Shown: positions 34,134 to 45,724 of the stretch, one piece after another | Layout: the number at the start of each line of letters is the position of its first letter | How positions within the stretch are numbered: position 1 is the stretch's first letter | NCBI GenBank assembly: GCA_963556145.1 | Contig: OY744467.1 | Coordinates: 1,426,001-1,490,000 of the forward strand | DNA: 64,000 nucleotides | Reading direction: 5' to 3' | Source of the DNA: Hygrocybe punicea | Lineage: Eukaryota; Basidiomycota; Agaricomycetes; Agaricales; Hygrophoraceae | The notes under the pieces: model-generated | Told to the model about the DNA's origin: nothing | Databases searched by the model: none | What the model saw: the letters and a program-made list of their open reading frames with translations, nothing else | Made by a program: the position numbers and the translations under genes

Positions 34134-37100
34134 CCATTGTATTCATGTAAACGGTATATACGAAATGCTATTCATCTTGTTCTGGAAGACACAGAGTGAG
34201 TTGATATATAAAAAAACGAAGGTAGCTGATATCTGCTTCCTGCATCCCAGTGAGATTGAACCCACGTAGCACAGCAGCAACACCGGCCAGCACCCACACC
34301 CCACAGTTGTGTGAGTTCATTTGCACTGCTTGAAGCTGTCATGAGACTGAGTTAGACTTCGACCACAAGGTAAAGGTCCATACCAACACAGGGTGTGCAT
34401 GCCAATCTTCAGTGCTGACATGGAGTTGGTACTGATGGATGTTGGCAAGGTGGACCATTTGGTTGACCAGATGCATGACATCCTTCACATCTTGCCTCCA
34501 AGGACGGCAACCCGCCAGACTGTCAAAGAGGTACAGTTGGTGATTTTGTAAGGAGATAATACAAAGAACCCAGTGCTTGGCCAACCTTCGGTGGATAGGA
34601 AGGATCCACACATCTTTCTGCCAATAACAAGATCGTCGGATGTTGTGCCAAAGTTCTTCATCGGAGGCATTGTACTGAACATGAGGGAGATCGAATGTCG
34701 AGAGCAGAGCACAGCGCTCTGCCGATGTTCTGTTGCTTAGCATATAAAACTTGTACAATACAGCCGCACCACCGTTGATGCCCACATCATTGTACCGCGC
34801 CATGTTGGAGCCAAGGATATTGAGATCTCGCCGGTCAAAGTGAAAAGTTTGTAATTCGCCGCTGCCACGAAGAATGCAGGGGCGAGGATTATCCGACGCC
34901 AAAAAATCGAATTCAACGGACTTTATATCGCGCAGGAAGTGGATGTCGACACTAAGGAAGTCCTGCAGCAATGATCAGCAAATAGATATTGGATCATCTG
35001 GGTTGACTTACCGGCAGTGTCCACATGACAGTGCAGTAAGCCTTCATCACAGTCGCACTGGAATTGTGAGGTGCATCAGCATCACTATCAGCATTGAGAT
35101 GTAGTTTATCAACCAGGAGGTCAGACGTGAGGAGATCGACATCTGGGATTGTGGTCAGATTGTCCGGCAGGAGATCAGGATTCACAGGGAGCTCGTCTAG
35201 GTCATTTTCATTTACTTCTAGATGGACCTGCAGCTGCATCCATTGAAGGGAACATCCCGAGGGATTGTTCGTCAGTTTCTCTGCAGTGTTGATTGCACCG
35301 CGGATATGAGCTTCAAAGCGTGTGACAGTGACCAGAGGATTCGCCCAACATGTTTTCAAGTGGAGTAGCCTATCTCGTTGTTGGCGAAGTAAGACACTGA
35401 GATGTTGGTCTAGACTAGGGTATCAGAACCCCGTGAGAGGAACTGTATGCTGGACTTACATGAAGGCGTTCAAATGGCCAATTCTACGGTGGCAAGTTCA
35501 CGTCTGTACCAGCGACAGAGGTTGTCTGATTCTGTTCCTAGGCGGCGACGTTCCTCAAGACACCGGTTGGCCTTGAGCATAGCGTGGATTCCCTCTCGAA
35601 CGTCGAGGTCCTCAAGCCACCATGGGACCTCACCGGCTGATGGTGTGACCCAAACATCCTCCATGAGGTGGGTGCATTGGCATAAGGCGGTGAGCTCAGT
35701 GGGTAGTGCTTGCGGGAGTGGTATGGACCAGGCGCGGTTGTAGGTGGATTCAAGCTTAGCGCAGTATGTGTTGAACTTCCGTATGGCTGCCATAAGAGCC
35801 GGCTTATGTTTGGCGATAGCTTTGCGAGTGTGTTGGTGAAGTTTCATTCCTAATAGTTGATTATGAGTAGATGGCATAGCACACGCTTACAGATGTCATA
35901 CCAAGAGCCTCCTCACGACCACCAGTGGCTTGATCAAGCTTGTCCCATTCAAGGAAATTGCCAATGGCTCATTTCCGGATGTTGATCTTGAGGTCGCGGG
36001 CCATTATAAGTGTCTGGATGAAGTCGAAGTCAACTCCTTCAAGCTCCGGGAAGGTGTCCTCAACGTTGAGGGACGCATAGAGTCCTTCGACTTTGCTCTT
36101 GAGACGGTCGTGTGTCCATTCGAGACTGTCAAGAAGAGAGGCCGTGTCGCTATTTAGTTCCCCCTTGGACAGGGTTGTTCGAGCAGTTTGAATAGTGTGA
36201 TCGACCATGTCAAGATTGCCTTGTAGCGTTAGCACAGAATCGAGTTCCTTCTTGAGGCGCGCGGGTGTGTCTGCGAATACAGCATAAGTGTGGTTATAGA
36301 TTATATAAAGATACTTACGAGCGCGTATTGATAGCTGTGATTGCTGCTGGGAACCCCACTGCTGTTGAAGTTCGGGAAGAGTGACCCCGCACTCTTCCAA
36401 AGATCTCTGGGCTTTGTCTCCCTGGAGTTTAACTCCAAGACAGAGACGACGTCAAATCCAGTCACTGAGGTCATTGCGCAGCTCCTGCCCAATGGCGTGC
36501 GCCTGGCGATCAATCAGCCATATCCTGCGCGACCTCTGAAGTGGTTCCATTGAGGATAAATAATAAATATGAAAGGGCGATGCTTACCCCCAATGATCTG
36601 GTTATCCCAATGAGCCTTCTGAGCCGCGACCACAACTGCTCCACCCCCTCTCCATCTGTTAGGCCAAGTCCGATGTGTAATCGTGGATTGTAAACGAGCT
36701 GACACGCCCACTGGTGACCATATGCATGCATGGCCGTGGTGGCGAACATTAGACGAGAGGTAACATTCGAGGAAAATATACCATACTGTAACTATGTCAG
36801 ATCATGTTGAGTTAGGAAAATGAGGGACATACGAGGTGTACGGAGCAGTCAAGCACACATCCCACGTCATACAAGGCGGCAACAGTTGCCTCTGGAGGTA
36901 GGTGCGAAAACAAGTGTTCGATGAGGGCGACTGTGTACTTCTGTTGCTCTCCTGGGGTATCCATATTGGCGAAAAATAGCGGTATATCATGCCAGCAAAT
37001 CAGGCTGACAACCCCAGTGTCATCGAATTGTTCACTTTTGCTTTTGTCCTTGCTGCCATTGGTTGCATCGTGGGAGTTCTCACATTCATCCACAGCCTCA

Positions 37101-38682
37101 TCGGGAACCTTCGGTTGGTATGGTTTAGCTGGAGCCTTTCGCAGGTTCTTGATGCAGTCCCCAACCGCATCAACTTGTGCCTTCGAGATGAAGTAAACCA
37201 GGTCATAGAAGTTTGGGCTGTCTCCGGCGGATTTGCGGTGGCGATGGTGTGAATTTCCATCAGTACTGACATGAACATCAGCGCCGCTATCACAACATTA
37301 GTGCGAACTGGACAGTCATCAAGGGATGCTTACTCATTGAATGACCGGCCATAGAACAGGCCAGAGAAGCATGCCGGGCAGTGTTGTTGGAGGATTCGAG
37401 ATGCTTGGCCAGGTTTCAACCTTGTACCAGGTTGAGTGGTGTCGTTTGGTGGTGGCGGGTCTGGAGCCACTTTGGCTTGTTGGATGCACTCATCTGCAGC
37501 CTCCACTGCCGAGTTGACCTCTTTTTCGAGGAGTATACGTAGACTGTCATACCATTGGATGGCATAACCAAGACTGCGACGGAAAGGTTCTCGGGTGGGA
37601 TCACCCTTGTGCAACATTACTCACTGGGACAGAATAATAAGAGAACATCACTTACAGCCTTGTCCTGCATATAGAAACCTTGCTCCATGTAAAAGGAATG
37701 AAGGGCCAAGGCGATCGCGTTCACGGCATCACAAGATTGCTCGAAGAGAGCACGATAGAGGCCAAGGAGGTGGATGGCGACCGCTATGCGTGGTTGGGAC
37801 GGCATGGTGGGAAACATACCATTTGTGACCAACTGCTGAGGAAGTGTGCGGCAGCCGCAGGTAGTAATTGTCACCGTCTTAAAATCTGTTGGAAGGATAA
37901 GTTGGTAGTTCAATTAAGAGCTGCATATGACATACGGTCAAAATGTAAGCAGACTATATGGTGTGTTTTCGTGATGCAATGCGGTTGTTTGCAAGAGCCA
38001 TTGAGCGCGTTGGGAGTGGGAAGAACAAGAGCATGGGATTGATGGAGATATGAAAGGAGAGGGCGAACGAGGGAGGGTAGTAATGCTTGCCAAGCATTAT
38101 ATAAATGATACGCTGCGGTGTCTGGAATGATTCGCCGCTGAATGGTGGTGTTGGGAGAGCCAAGAGTGTCGGAGTTGGACTTGGCTGTAGGTACATCGAG
38201 GATCATCTCAACATCGGGGTCAGAGTCAATGTAGTCGGATTGTTCAGGGTCGACATCTTCAGTGGGCTGCACGGCTTGCTGAAGTGATAGAAGCTTGGCA
38301 AGGAGCTAGTGTTGGGGAAGTTCGGTCTCAGACCAACCCAAACCCGGTTTAGACCGAACCGAAACCGCCAGTTTCGGTTTCGGTTTGGGAAATTTCGGCT
38401 GAGACCGAACCGTTCAGTCTCCGGTTTGGAGCTTTGGCCGTGGGCCGAAACAGTTTCAAACTCAGTTTGAACCGCAAACCGACAGTACTTGGCTGACTTC
38501 GAAAGTCACCCAAATTCACCAACCCCCACCAACAACACCCCCGATGTACGCCAAACGAGGACGATGGAGCACCCGAGGTCGACAAAACGGGCGGCGGGGT
38601 ACTCCCTGCCACCCTCGTATGTTTTTTATTTATATTTATTCGAACTTAACTAACGCATTAACACATTACAGGTTGACGCACA

Positions 38683-38720
38683 CCACCATCACCACCATCA
38701 CCATCACCACCACCACCATG
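38683..38720. repeat. (CAC/CAT)n microsatellite inside the hAT element
   Basis: A run of CACCACCATCAC-type triplets. Similar shorter runs follow near 38925-38960. Confidence 0.8.
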
Positions 38721-39183
38721 ACGGCCACAACCACGACAGCAGCGATCAACGCCGCACCGGACACGCCAACACCTCCAATGCGCGTGCACACAAACGAACA
38801 TGAATGGGGTGGAGTGGCAGTTGTCGAGCAGCAGGGGGTGGTGCATCCACCCCCGCTCCTTCGTGGTACGTATTTTTATTGATTTTTTCACTGATTTTAT
38901 TTGTATATCACAGAATACCATCACCACCATGCAACACTACCACCATCACCACCACGCAACACCAACACCACCGAGGAAGGCCAACGTGGGGTCAACCCGG
39001 CCATCGTCACGTGCACAACGCATATGACACGTGGGGCACCACCACCACCATCACGCGTCCATCGAAAATGGTCAACCCGCCACCGCGTGTACAACACGTG
39101 TGACGCGTCAGGACACCCACGGAGAGGCCCGCGTGCGGCTCAATGCCGGCACAGGGTGTGCCAGCACCCCAGCACCCCAATCC

Positions 39184-39238
39184 CACCTCGCAAGCAGGCC
39201 GGCCACGTCAATTGACGTGCGCAGCACTGTTGCAAGGT
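39184..39238. repeat. TCAATTGA palindrome (copy 3, inside the hAT element)
   Basis: Core at 39208-39215 flanked by CACG/CGTG. The outer arms CACCTCGCAA and TTGCAAGGT are inverted copies with one mismatch. Confidence 0.65.
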
Positions 39239-39779
39239 CAGAATGGTGCAGGGGGACTGGCCACTAGCCAAACGCGGTTCAGACCGCGTTTGGACCGAAA
39301 CCGAACCGATGCAAACGGTTTGCATCGGTTTTGGTCCGGTTTGGAGATTTTGGGGTGGAAACTGGACCATTCGGTTTCCAGTTTGGGCAAAAAGGCCCCA
39401 AACCGGACCAAACCAAACTTCCCCAACACTACAAGGAGCGCTTGGTGTTTGATGGCTTGGTTGAGTATGTTAACACGAGTGGCGGTTTTGTTCTTGTCTC
39501 GAGGCTTTTGGGGCCCAAACCGGGTGCCGTTTGTTGTTTAGAACAGGCTGTGGACATGGCAAGGGAGGATAGTGTCACTGTACCATCAGCGAACTCATGG
39601 GAGGCTCCGACGAACAAGCAACGAGGAATGAGAGTTATTTATAGATTTACAATAGATCCATATTAGGAATTATATGGTAGCGGCTCTCCGAGATGTCAAC
39701 CTGTTAGGTCCGTTTCCCACAACAAAATAACCCCACCTTCAAGGGTCGAAGAAGCACGATCAGGTCCTGCCTAAGGTGG

Positions 39780-39905
39780 CCAGGGCTGACCCAGGGCTGA
39801 CCCTGACCCGGCCTGGCCCTGACCTGGCCCTTATGACCCAGGGCCAGGGCCAGCTGAAGGTGGACCAGACCTCAAGGGCCAGGGTCAGGGCCAGCAAAAT
39901 CAGCT
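39780..39905. repeat. GGGCCAGGG-rich array, right end of KDZ element
   Basis: Variants of GGGCTGACCC, GGCCCTGACC and GGGCCAGGGCC. It is the inverted-side counterpart of the array at 27935-28110. Confidence 0.7.
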
Positions 39906-39968
39906 GAGGGCTGGACTGGACTGGCCTGTAGACAGTCTATGTGCAGCTATATTCTTGCATGTAAATAT

Positions 39969-40307
39969 TTATTGCTGTTTTCAAAATGCATGACTTTTTT
40001 TGTAAAAATAAATCTTTCAAAGAACAAAGAACCATAATCATGGGAAAGTTTCTATATATGGTAGCACTGTGAACTGGACAGTGAATGCGAACCCTTTCCT
40101 ATCACTGTGGTTACTATAGCCCTCTGTGTACAATGTCAATAAAAGAATTGCTGAACATGTACAGTCCTCGTTGATCTCCTCTTCATCATCCAACATTGAC
40201 TCTTACCAGTGCTACCATATATAGAAACTTTCCCACGATTATGGTCCTTTCTTCTTTGAAAGATTTATTTTTTCAAAAAATGTCGTGCTTTTTGAAAACA
40301 GCAATAA
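39969..40307. mobile_element. Hairpin MITE (101-bp arms)
   Basis: Arms 39969-40069 and 40207-40307 are inverted copies with a few differences. They begin TTATTGCTGTTTTC and end with its complement, around a 137-bp loop. There is no coding frame and no clear target duplication. Confidence 0.75.
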
Positions 40308-41639
40308 GTCTGTGCTCTGAAGGTAAACCCATGACATTACACCCAAATCCAATTGGGGTCATGACACCATTGGTAAATGTTGTTTCAGTCAAGCAACAGC
40401 AGGAAAAATACTGTCAGAGGCTGCTGGCAGCTTTTGATACACACTACCACCCTCATAACTCTGTCCTCAGGTTAGTGTCTATCAACTGATCCTACATTCA
40501 GTCAATTTAAGGAGGCATTCCCCACTGGATGGTTTAGACCCATTTGTAAGATTCAAGTAAAATGGGGCACCTCTTCAGCTGCTGTTGCTGATTCCATAAA
40601 GCCACCTGATTGGTGGCAATTCACATGCATTTGCCAGGCATTTGCCAGCATTTGTAAGAGGTACTTTGATCTGTACTGAATCCAATGTGTCCACACTTGA
40701 TGCCCAACCCATAGTTCAAGAAACTTTCTCTCCTAAAGCATATCAGCATGTTTGGTGTGACATGCCACCCACCCACCTCATCTAGCTGTGGTGGAACAGC
40801 TCATCCAGCTTTCCATCTATAAGCATGGGACTGCTTTGGTGGATGCTTGGGACCACCTTGAGACAAAAATTAACCATCTCTCACAGGCACAATTTCTTGA
40901 TGACCAAGTCAGACCTGTGGAGGGACAAATTTGTCATGTTTGAGCAGTATGCCAAGAAGCTGAGCACCAAGGCCAATCAGTTCAGGGTGGAAATAAATAA
41001 GGAGCAGCAGGAGACTAAGCAGCTAGTCACTTTGTCAGTGGCAGAAAAATTCAAGCTGCAGCAACAGTGACACCAGTGCCATCAGCGGTGGCAGCAAAAA
41101 ATAATGACAACAACAACAAAGGCCAGAGGTGGTAAAACCCACAGCTGCCTAGGTATGTCCCTGGTACACTTTCTCACATGCTAATGCCTCTGTCATCAGT
41201 TACTAGAACATTGGCACATGTCAATTGACATGACCCTTTCCTCTTGAGGTGAATGATGAGGACAGCAAAAGCAGCAACACCATGGTTACAACTGCACACC
41301 AGCAGCTGTGGTAGTGCAATGGCAGCACCTGGGACAGCACAGCAGTATCACAATACCAGCAGCACCAGCAACAATGATGGAGGTGGCACTAGCAATGTCT
41401 GAATAATCAGTTGTTCCATGCTCACAATTGTTACTAAGTTACCTTCAGAGTTGCTTGTTATCACTTCTTGTAACATAGTTGGAAATATTACAACATTGAT
41501 GAAAATTTGAATTCTATTTACATTCTGAACAATAACTGGAAGTAATGAAGACTAACTGGAAGTAATGGACAAAATTAAAACAAAATTACACTTAATAATG
41601 CTAAGTTACAAAAAAAGTAATTGGAACCACATGAAAGTC
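40308..41639. other. Gene-free repeat region with a faint coding remnant
   Basis: A plus-strand frame around 40790-40935 reads like an old protein segment (QLIQLSIYKHGTALVDAW, then LETKINHLSQAQFLDDQVRP) before a stop. It may be a fragment of a transposon protein, but I do not recognise the family. One TCAATTGA palindrome lies at 41214-41250. Confidence 0.4.
41214..41250. repeat. TCAATTGA palindrome (copy 4, diverged)
   Basis: Core at 41221-41228 flanked by CATG on both sides, with a right arm ending GAGGT. The left arm is poorly conserved. Confidence 0.45.
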
Positions 41640-42060
41640 AGGTGGAATTCACCCTTGGCAGCACTTCTCAGGTCAACAAGACCAGGTATTTATGTAATGG
41701 GAAAGTAGTCTTGCAGACTACCCTCCTGAAGGAGGGTTGTAAAACCTTCTGACTGAGATGTTCTTGTCAAGTTCTCGAGATATTTTTTTGTCAAGTTCTG
41801 ATATGTTTTTTGTCAAGTTCTGATGTTTTTTTTTCTTGAAATGTGTTTTTTTCAAGGTTCTCATGTTTTTTGTCTATTATTTTTGTGCTGTAGAAAATGT
41901 TAAATCAAGATTGCCACAGTACTGTGACAATTATATACAAGCAGTCACCAGGGGAAATTATCAAAAAAACCAATAAGAGGCTCTTGGGATGCATATGAGG
42001 CTCTTGGGATGCATATGAGGCTCTCGGAATGGTTAGTCAATGGGGTTCAAATCATTCTGC
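41640..42060. repeat. Diverged copy of the KDZ-element end
   Basis: It follows the same order as 28556-28980: CACCCTTGGCA(G/C)CACTTC, then ACCAGGTATTTATGT, then repeated segments with GTCAAGTTCTGATATG, then a TATATA stretch. It looks like a relic of another element end without its coding part. Confidence 0.45.
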
Positions 42061-43023
42061 CAGCTTTGTCTGCATCCACCACTCTAGTTCATTCTGTACA
42101 AGATCTGCTGACAGGACATGACAGCTTGAGGGGGGAAGTTCTAGCCATTTTTTAGCTGTTGTGAATTGAAATCCAGTAAAATTGATATAATCACAAATAA
42201 ATTGTCATGGATGTAAATCACATTGGTGCACATGCTCAAATATTTTCAGAGTTTCTGCCATTTTACTGGATTTTTAATTCACAATGGCTAAAAAATGGCT
42301 AGCCAGTGTTAGCTGAGCCATGGCAACACTAGGAAGTTCAATGGGATGTGATGAAGGGTAAGCTCAAGGCAAGGGGCAGGCGGTTTGTGGCGGGTCAGGA
42401 GGTTCATGGGTTAGGAGGTTCATGGGAGGTTCATGGGAGGTTTGCAGGAGGTTTGCGGTTACATAATTTCCTAGCAGCCAATCAGAGCATGAATAAATCT
42501 CCTACTGAATGTAAATCTCATATTGTGCAGTGAATGAGAGCAAATAAAATACTGAAAAAATACAAGGACATAACTGAGATATGCCCCTTCAGGTTGGTGA
42601 TGAAATTATAGCTAGTTGTGTAGAGAAACCCATGGTCAAGGGCAAAGTGTCAGACTACTTGTAGTAATATACATCATGACTAATTGCCTCTTTCGACTTC
42701 ATTCACCACTATCGTCCTTCGCCAGCAGCCACCGCCAACTTCCACATCACCGTCACCCACAGCATTGAATACAATGAGGGAGGGCAAGGCCAGGGGGTGG
42801 TGCACCCACATACTGGCCCAGGTAAGTCCCCAGTCCCTCACCACTAATTTTCTGTGACCACCACTATAACCTTGGACGACAAGAGGGCACGACGATGATG
42901 ACATGGCATAGATGCAAGCAACAATGATGACGAGGATGGGGACAGGAGGCATGAGAAACAGGGAGGGCAATGACAATGTCAACGAGAAGTCTCCCCACCT
43001 TCCCTGCTGCCACCCGAGCCAAC
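42061..43023. other. Gene-free repeat region
   Basis: A short inverted pair occurs at about 42145-42300 (CCATTTTTAGC..ACAATGGCTAAAAAATGG). The stretch 42700-42835 resembles part of the hAT-element interior near 38740-38865 (both have GGGGGTGGTGCA(T/C)CCAC). No gene seen. Confidence 0.4.
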
Positions 43024-43080
43024 CCCCTCACGAATATGTACGTCCGCGTCAATTGACACGTGCACGGCGTTCGTGAGGTG
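43024..43080. repeat. TCAATTGA palindrome (copy 5)
   Basis: Core at 43049-43056. The outer arms CCTCACGAA and TTCGTGAGG are a perfect 9-bp inverted pair. Confidence 0.7.
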
Positions 43081-43184
43081 TTGAGGACAGATGTGTACAT
43101 GCAACCCCACTGATTCCTCAATTCAGCAGGATTTTTATTTTCTCTTTCTTTTTTTCGGGCCTATGTACATGTAAAGAACATGTA

Positions 43185-43224
43185 TGGCCGCATCAATTGA
43201 TGCATACACAGCTTTCGCAAGGTG
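43185..43224. repeat. TCAATTGA palindrome (copy 6)
   Basis: Core at 43193-43200 within GCATCAATTGATGC, a perfect 14-bp palindrome. The right arm TTCGCAAGGTG matches the family; the left arm is diverged. Confidence 0.6.
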
Positions 43225-43339
43225 TTCAGAACATCCGCTCCTCCACAGGTCAACTTTATATGTCTTACAAGTAAGTTTTTTTTCTTTTCATTTTTTCACA
43301 TACATATACATACACAGAGACATACCAGTGTCCAACAGA

Positions 43340-43402
43340 ACACCTCGTGAACACCACACGCACACACATCAATTGACGTGGCCATACATGTTTGTGAGGT
43401 GT
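43340..43402. repeat. TCAATTGA palindrome (copy 7)
   Basis: Core at 43369-43376. The outer arms ACACCTC and GAGGTGT are inverted copies. Confidence 0.65.
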
Positions 43403-44379
43403 GGTTGGGGAGGCTGGGCTGCAGGGGAGGACTGGCCCACAGGGAGAGGGCACGGGACTTCTCGTCCTCGGCGTTGCCCTCCCTGTTGCTCGTGCCATTC
43501 TGTCCTCACCCTTGTCACTCATCGTCGTCGTCGTCGTCATCGTCGTCGCCTGCATCTGCGCCGCGTTGGGGAACATACCTGGGCTGGTATGTGGGGTGGA
43601 ATGACAGAGGAGGCAGAAGGCGGCAGAAGTCATGGCGGTGGTAGTGTGGTACACAGTAGAAGAAACCGTTGGGGGGGGGGGGAAACCGCATGCAGAAATT
43701 GGTAAGGTTCGTTTGTATACGAGGAGGAACGCAAGAGGGATGCGAGAGGGTATGGGGAGAAGGTGATTCTATTTTTAGATTGATTGCACGAGGCTAATCT
43801 GCAAGACGGGTTTCTCGTGACATAATTACCCCGTCTTGCAGATGTCAAGAAGCTTTGTAGAAGTCCTGCCTTAGGTGGTGGAATTATAAGTGAAATTAGA
43901 CAAAATTAGGCAAATTATTCACAATTATTCTAATTTCAGGAGAATGGATTTTCCTGAAGCCTTATGGTGGTGAGCTCTGCAACCTTGGAAGGAGTCCAGA
44001 GGGGCACAGTGATGCCGATGCCCAGCGCCCTCTGCTGGGAAACTTCCAGGGGTAGGTGGAGGCAGGGAAAATAGAAGCTTGGCACCTGGCATTAGACAGG
44101 GGGTGGAGAGGAATATGCTTTTGCCAGTTTTGCCAGCCTTGCTCAAGAATCCTGATGATATTCAAAGGAAATAAAGTCTCATTAGGGTCTACCTGGCCAT
44201 CAGATGTTCCCAGGGTGTGGAAAGTAGGTGTGGTACCTGGATATGTCATCTACACATTTCCTAGGTACAGAATGTTTAAAACTTCAGTTGAAAAATATTT
44301 ATTTGCTATTTTCTTGCAATTGTCACACTAAGTCATGTAATGTGGTGAGTTATGAGGCCGATTTTATTGTAGGATCCAT
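43403..44379. other. Gene-free stretch before the LYAR-like gene
   Basis: It contains a (TCG)n microsatellite near 43519-43550 and an 11-G run near 43671-43681. No coding region is supported. Confidence 0.45.
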
Positions 44380-45668
44380 TTAACCCGATGCCCTGCGATT
44401 GCGATGCTTCTTCCGGGCCTCCGCTTCGTCACCATGGCCACCATCCTCCATCCGTCTCACTTTCTTCCTCGTTGCTCGTTTACCCTCATCATCCGCCATT
44501 ACGGCATCACCTTTCTCTTCAGCAACGGCCTGCTTCTTCAACTTTCTCTCCGCCTTTCTCTTCCTCCTCTCTTCCTGTGTTTCTGCGTCTGTATTTTGAT
44601 CCGCTGTCTCTGTTGTTCCGTTCTCCTTTTCTCTCCTTTTCTTCTCTTTCCGTTTCGACTTTGTTTCCTTGTCGTCACGCGACGACTTGACCGGTGACGA
44701 AGGCAGGGGTACTGCAGCGGGGTCTACCAGGTCCTCGCTTTTGGAAGCCTTGGTTTTCTTCTTCTTGGCTGGTTCATCGCCAACACCGTTAGCTGTCTAC
44801 AAAGTCAAAGTGTCTCTTCAGTAATTCTTCAGTACCAACAAGAATCGCTTCTCGGATTTACCACGCCATCGCTGACAGATTCACGTTTCTTCCTCTTCTT
44901 GTTTTTCTCCTCGGTAGTCAGTATCTTATCCTTGGGTTGGACCTCTGGGATGGCGGCCTTAGTAATCTTTGATATGTCGCCTTGGGTCCCAGAGTGTTTG
45001 GGCGGAGTTGAGGGCGGTGAAGGGGCAGTAACCGGTGACATACGCACGGGAGTGCCCAACGGGGTATCGTTAGCGCCGCTTGGACCTCCACGCGGCGGTC
45101 TCCCCCAACCGACTCTAGTGTTGCTGCTGCCGTAACCGCCGCCTCCTCGTCCCCAGCCTCTCGCGCTGTATCCAGAGAAGCGAGGTGCCGCTATCTGAGT
45201 TTGAGGCGGGTAGTGATTCCGTGGTGGAGGACTTGGTGGTGCAACAGGTTTGCTCTTTTTTTTTTTTTTTTGCGTCAAAAGAAAATGCCCAAAAGAAATA
45301 GAAAACAACGGTTAGAAAAGGATGAGTGAAAAGAGCGGGAATGAAGTGAGCGAACAAACCGTTTTGGGCCCCTTATAGAGGCCTTTTTGGTATTTCTCGG
45401 CTTCGCTGATGCACTCTGTATGCCCTTTATATTCTGCGGGTCCATTAAAGGTTGTATGACAGTCTATACAGTCGAAACCTGCGTGACAACGGCCTCTATG
45501 TTGGTCCAGTTTAGGCTTTTTGACCACATCCCCGCATGCTATAGCTGCAAGATCAGAACGACCTCAGGAAGGTCAAACATTGGACATGTTGTCTGACCGT
45601 GACATCTGTAAGAAGTCAACAGGGATAGATGGACAGAATGTGTGATAAACCCACTGGAAAGAAACCAT
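44380..45668 (-). CDS. LYAR-like C2HC zinc-finger nucleolar protein
   Basis: Five exons give 336 aa: 45668-45655, 45605-45598, 45538-45360, 45254-44862 and 44796-44380. The first exon is 14 nt and the second is an 8-nt microexon. Together they restore the family start MVSFQCHACGDVVKKPKLDQ. Two LYAR zinc-finger units follow (CHACGDVVKKPKLDQH, then FDCIDCHTTF with HTECISEAEKYQ). LYAR proteins are nucleolar and act in ribosome maturation and growth. The middle is Pro/Gly-rich with an RGWGRGGGGYG stretch and the C-terminus is strongly Lys/Arg/Glu-rich. The intron-3 acceptor lies beside a 17-base A run on the coding strand, so that junction is the least certain. Other joins agree in phase. Confidence 0.82.
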
Positions 45669-45724
45669 TCGGTATTTGCGTTGAAATTTACCGAACAGTG
45701 CAAGTTGTCGACGACTCAAACAAG

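Larger units (their letters stand above)
38307..39431. mobile_element. Non-autonomous hAT-type element (1125 bp) inside the KDZ gene
   Basis: The ends are inverted repeats beginning TAGTGTTGGGGAAGTT, and the flanks are the perfect 8-bp duplication CAAGGAGC (38299-38306 and 39432-39439). An 8-bp duplication with TAGxG ends is diagnostic of hAT elements. The sub-terminal DNA repeats GGTTT/AAACC motifs in both orientations. The middle holds a (CAC/CAT)n microsatellite and one TCAATTGA palindrome. There is no transposase. Confidence 0.92.
34168..39537 (-). pseudogene. KDZ transposase with CxC zinc cluster and C-terminal Ulp1 protease, interrupted by a hAT element
   Basis: Minus-strand blocks follow the usual KDZ order. 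They are a Cys cluster (GSCKQPHC, TTCGCRTLPQQL, QHCPACF), the catalytic region (ADVHVSTDGN, CWHDIPLFFANMDTPGEQQKY, ALYDVGCVLD, AYGHQWACQL, LTDGEGVEQLWSRLR), a long helical region, and a Ulp1-like cysteine protease. In the protease the His (KHWVLCI), Asp (YLFDSLAG) and Gln/Cys (QMNSHNCGVWVL) are visible. The last exon ends at the stop 34168-34170. The frame runs unbroken across the hAT insertion site (codons just right of 39439 continue in the same frame left of 38307), so the gene was intact before that insertion. Exon 1 lies beyond 39537 and is not resolved. Unless the insert is spliced out, the gene is inactivated. Confidence 0.85.
27925..39945. mobile_element. KDZ-type DNA transposon carrying three genes (about 12 kb)
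   Basis: A KDZ transposase gene, a large accessory gene and a small plus-strand gene lie between inverted terminal regions. The left terminal region reads GGCCAGGGCCACCC...AGGTGGGGTT...CCTAACAGGT near 28556-28650. Its inverted partner lies at about 39700-39800. Further out, both sides have GGGCCAGGG-rich arrays and then an AGACTGTC block (left 27931, right complement near 39939). The matching order in opposite orientation marks both sides as ends of one element. About 435 bp inside the left end (28115-28550) have no partner on the right. I found no target duplication, so exact ends are uncertain by tens of bases. Confidence 0.62.

Noticed and set aside
44388..44697. Plus-strand Ser/Leu-rich ORFs
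   Set aside because: They are antisense shadows of the Lys/Glu/Arg-rich last exon of the LYAR-like gene.
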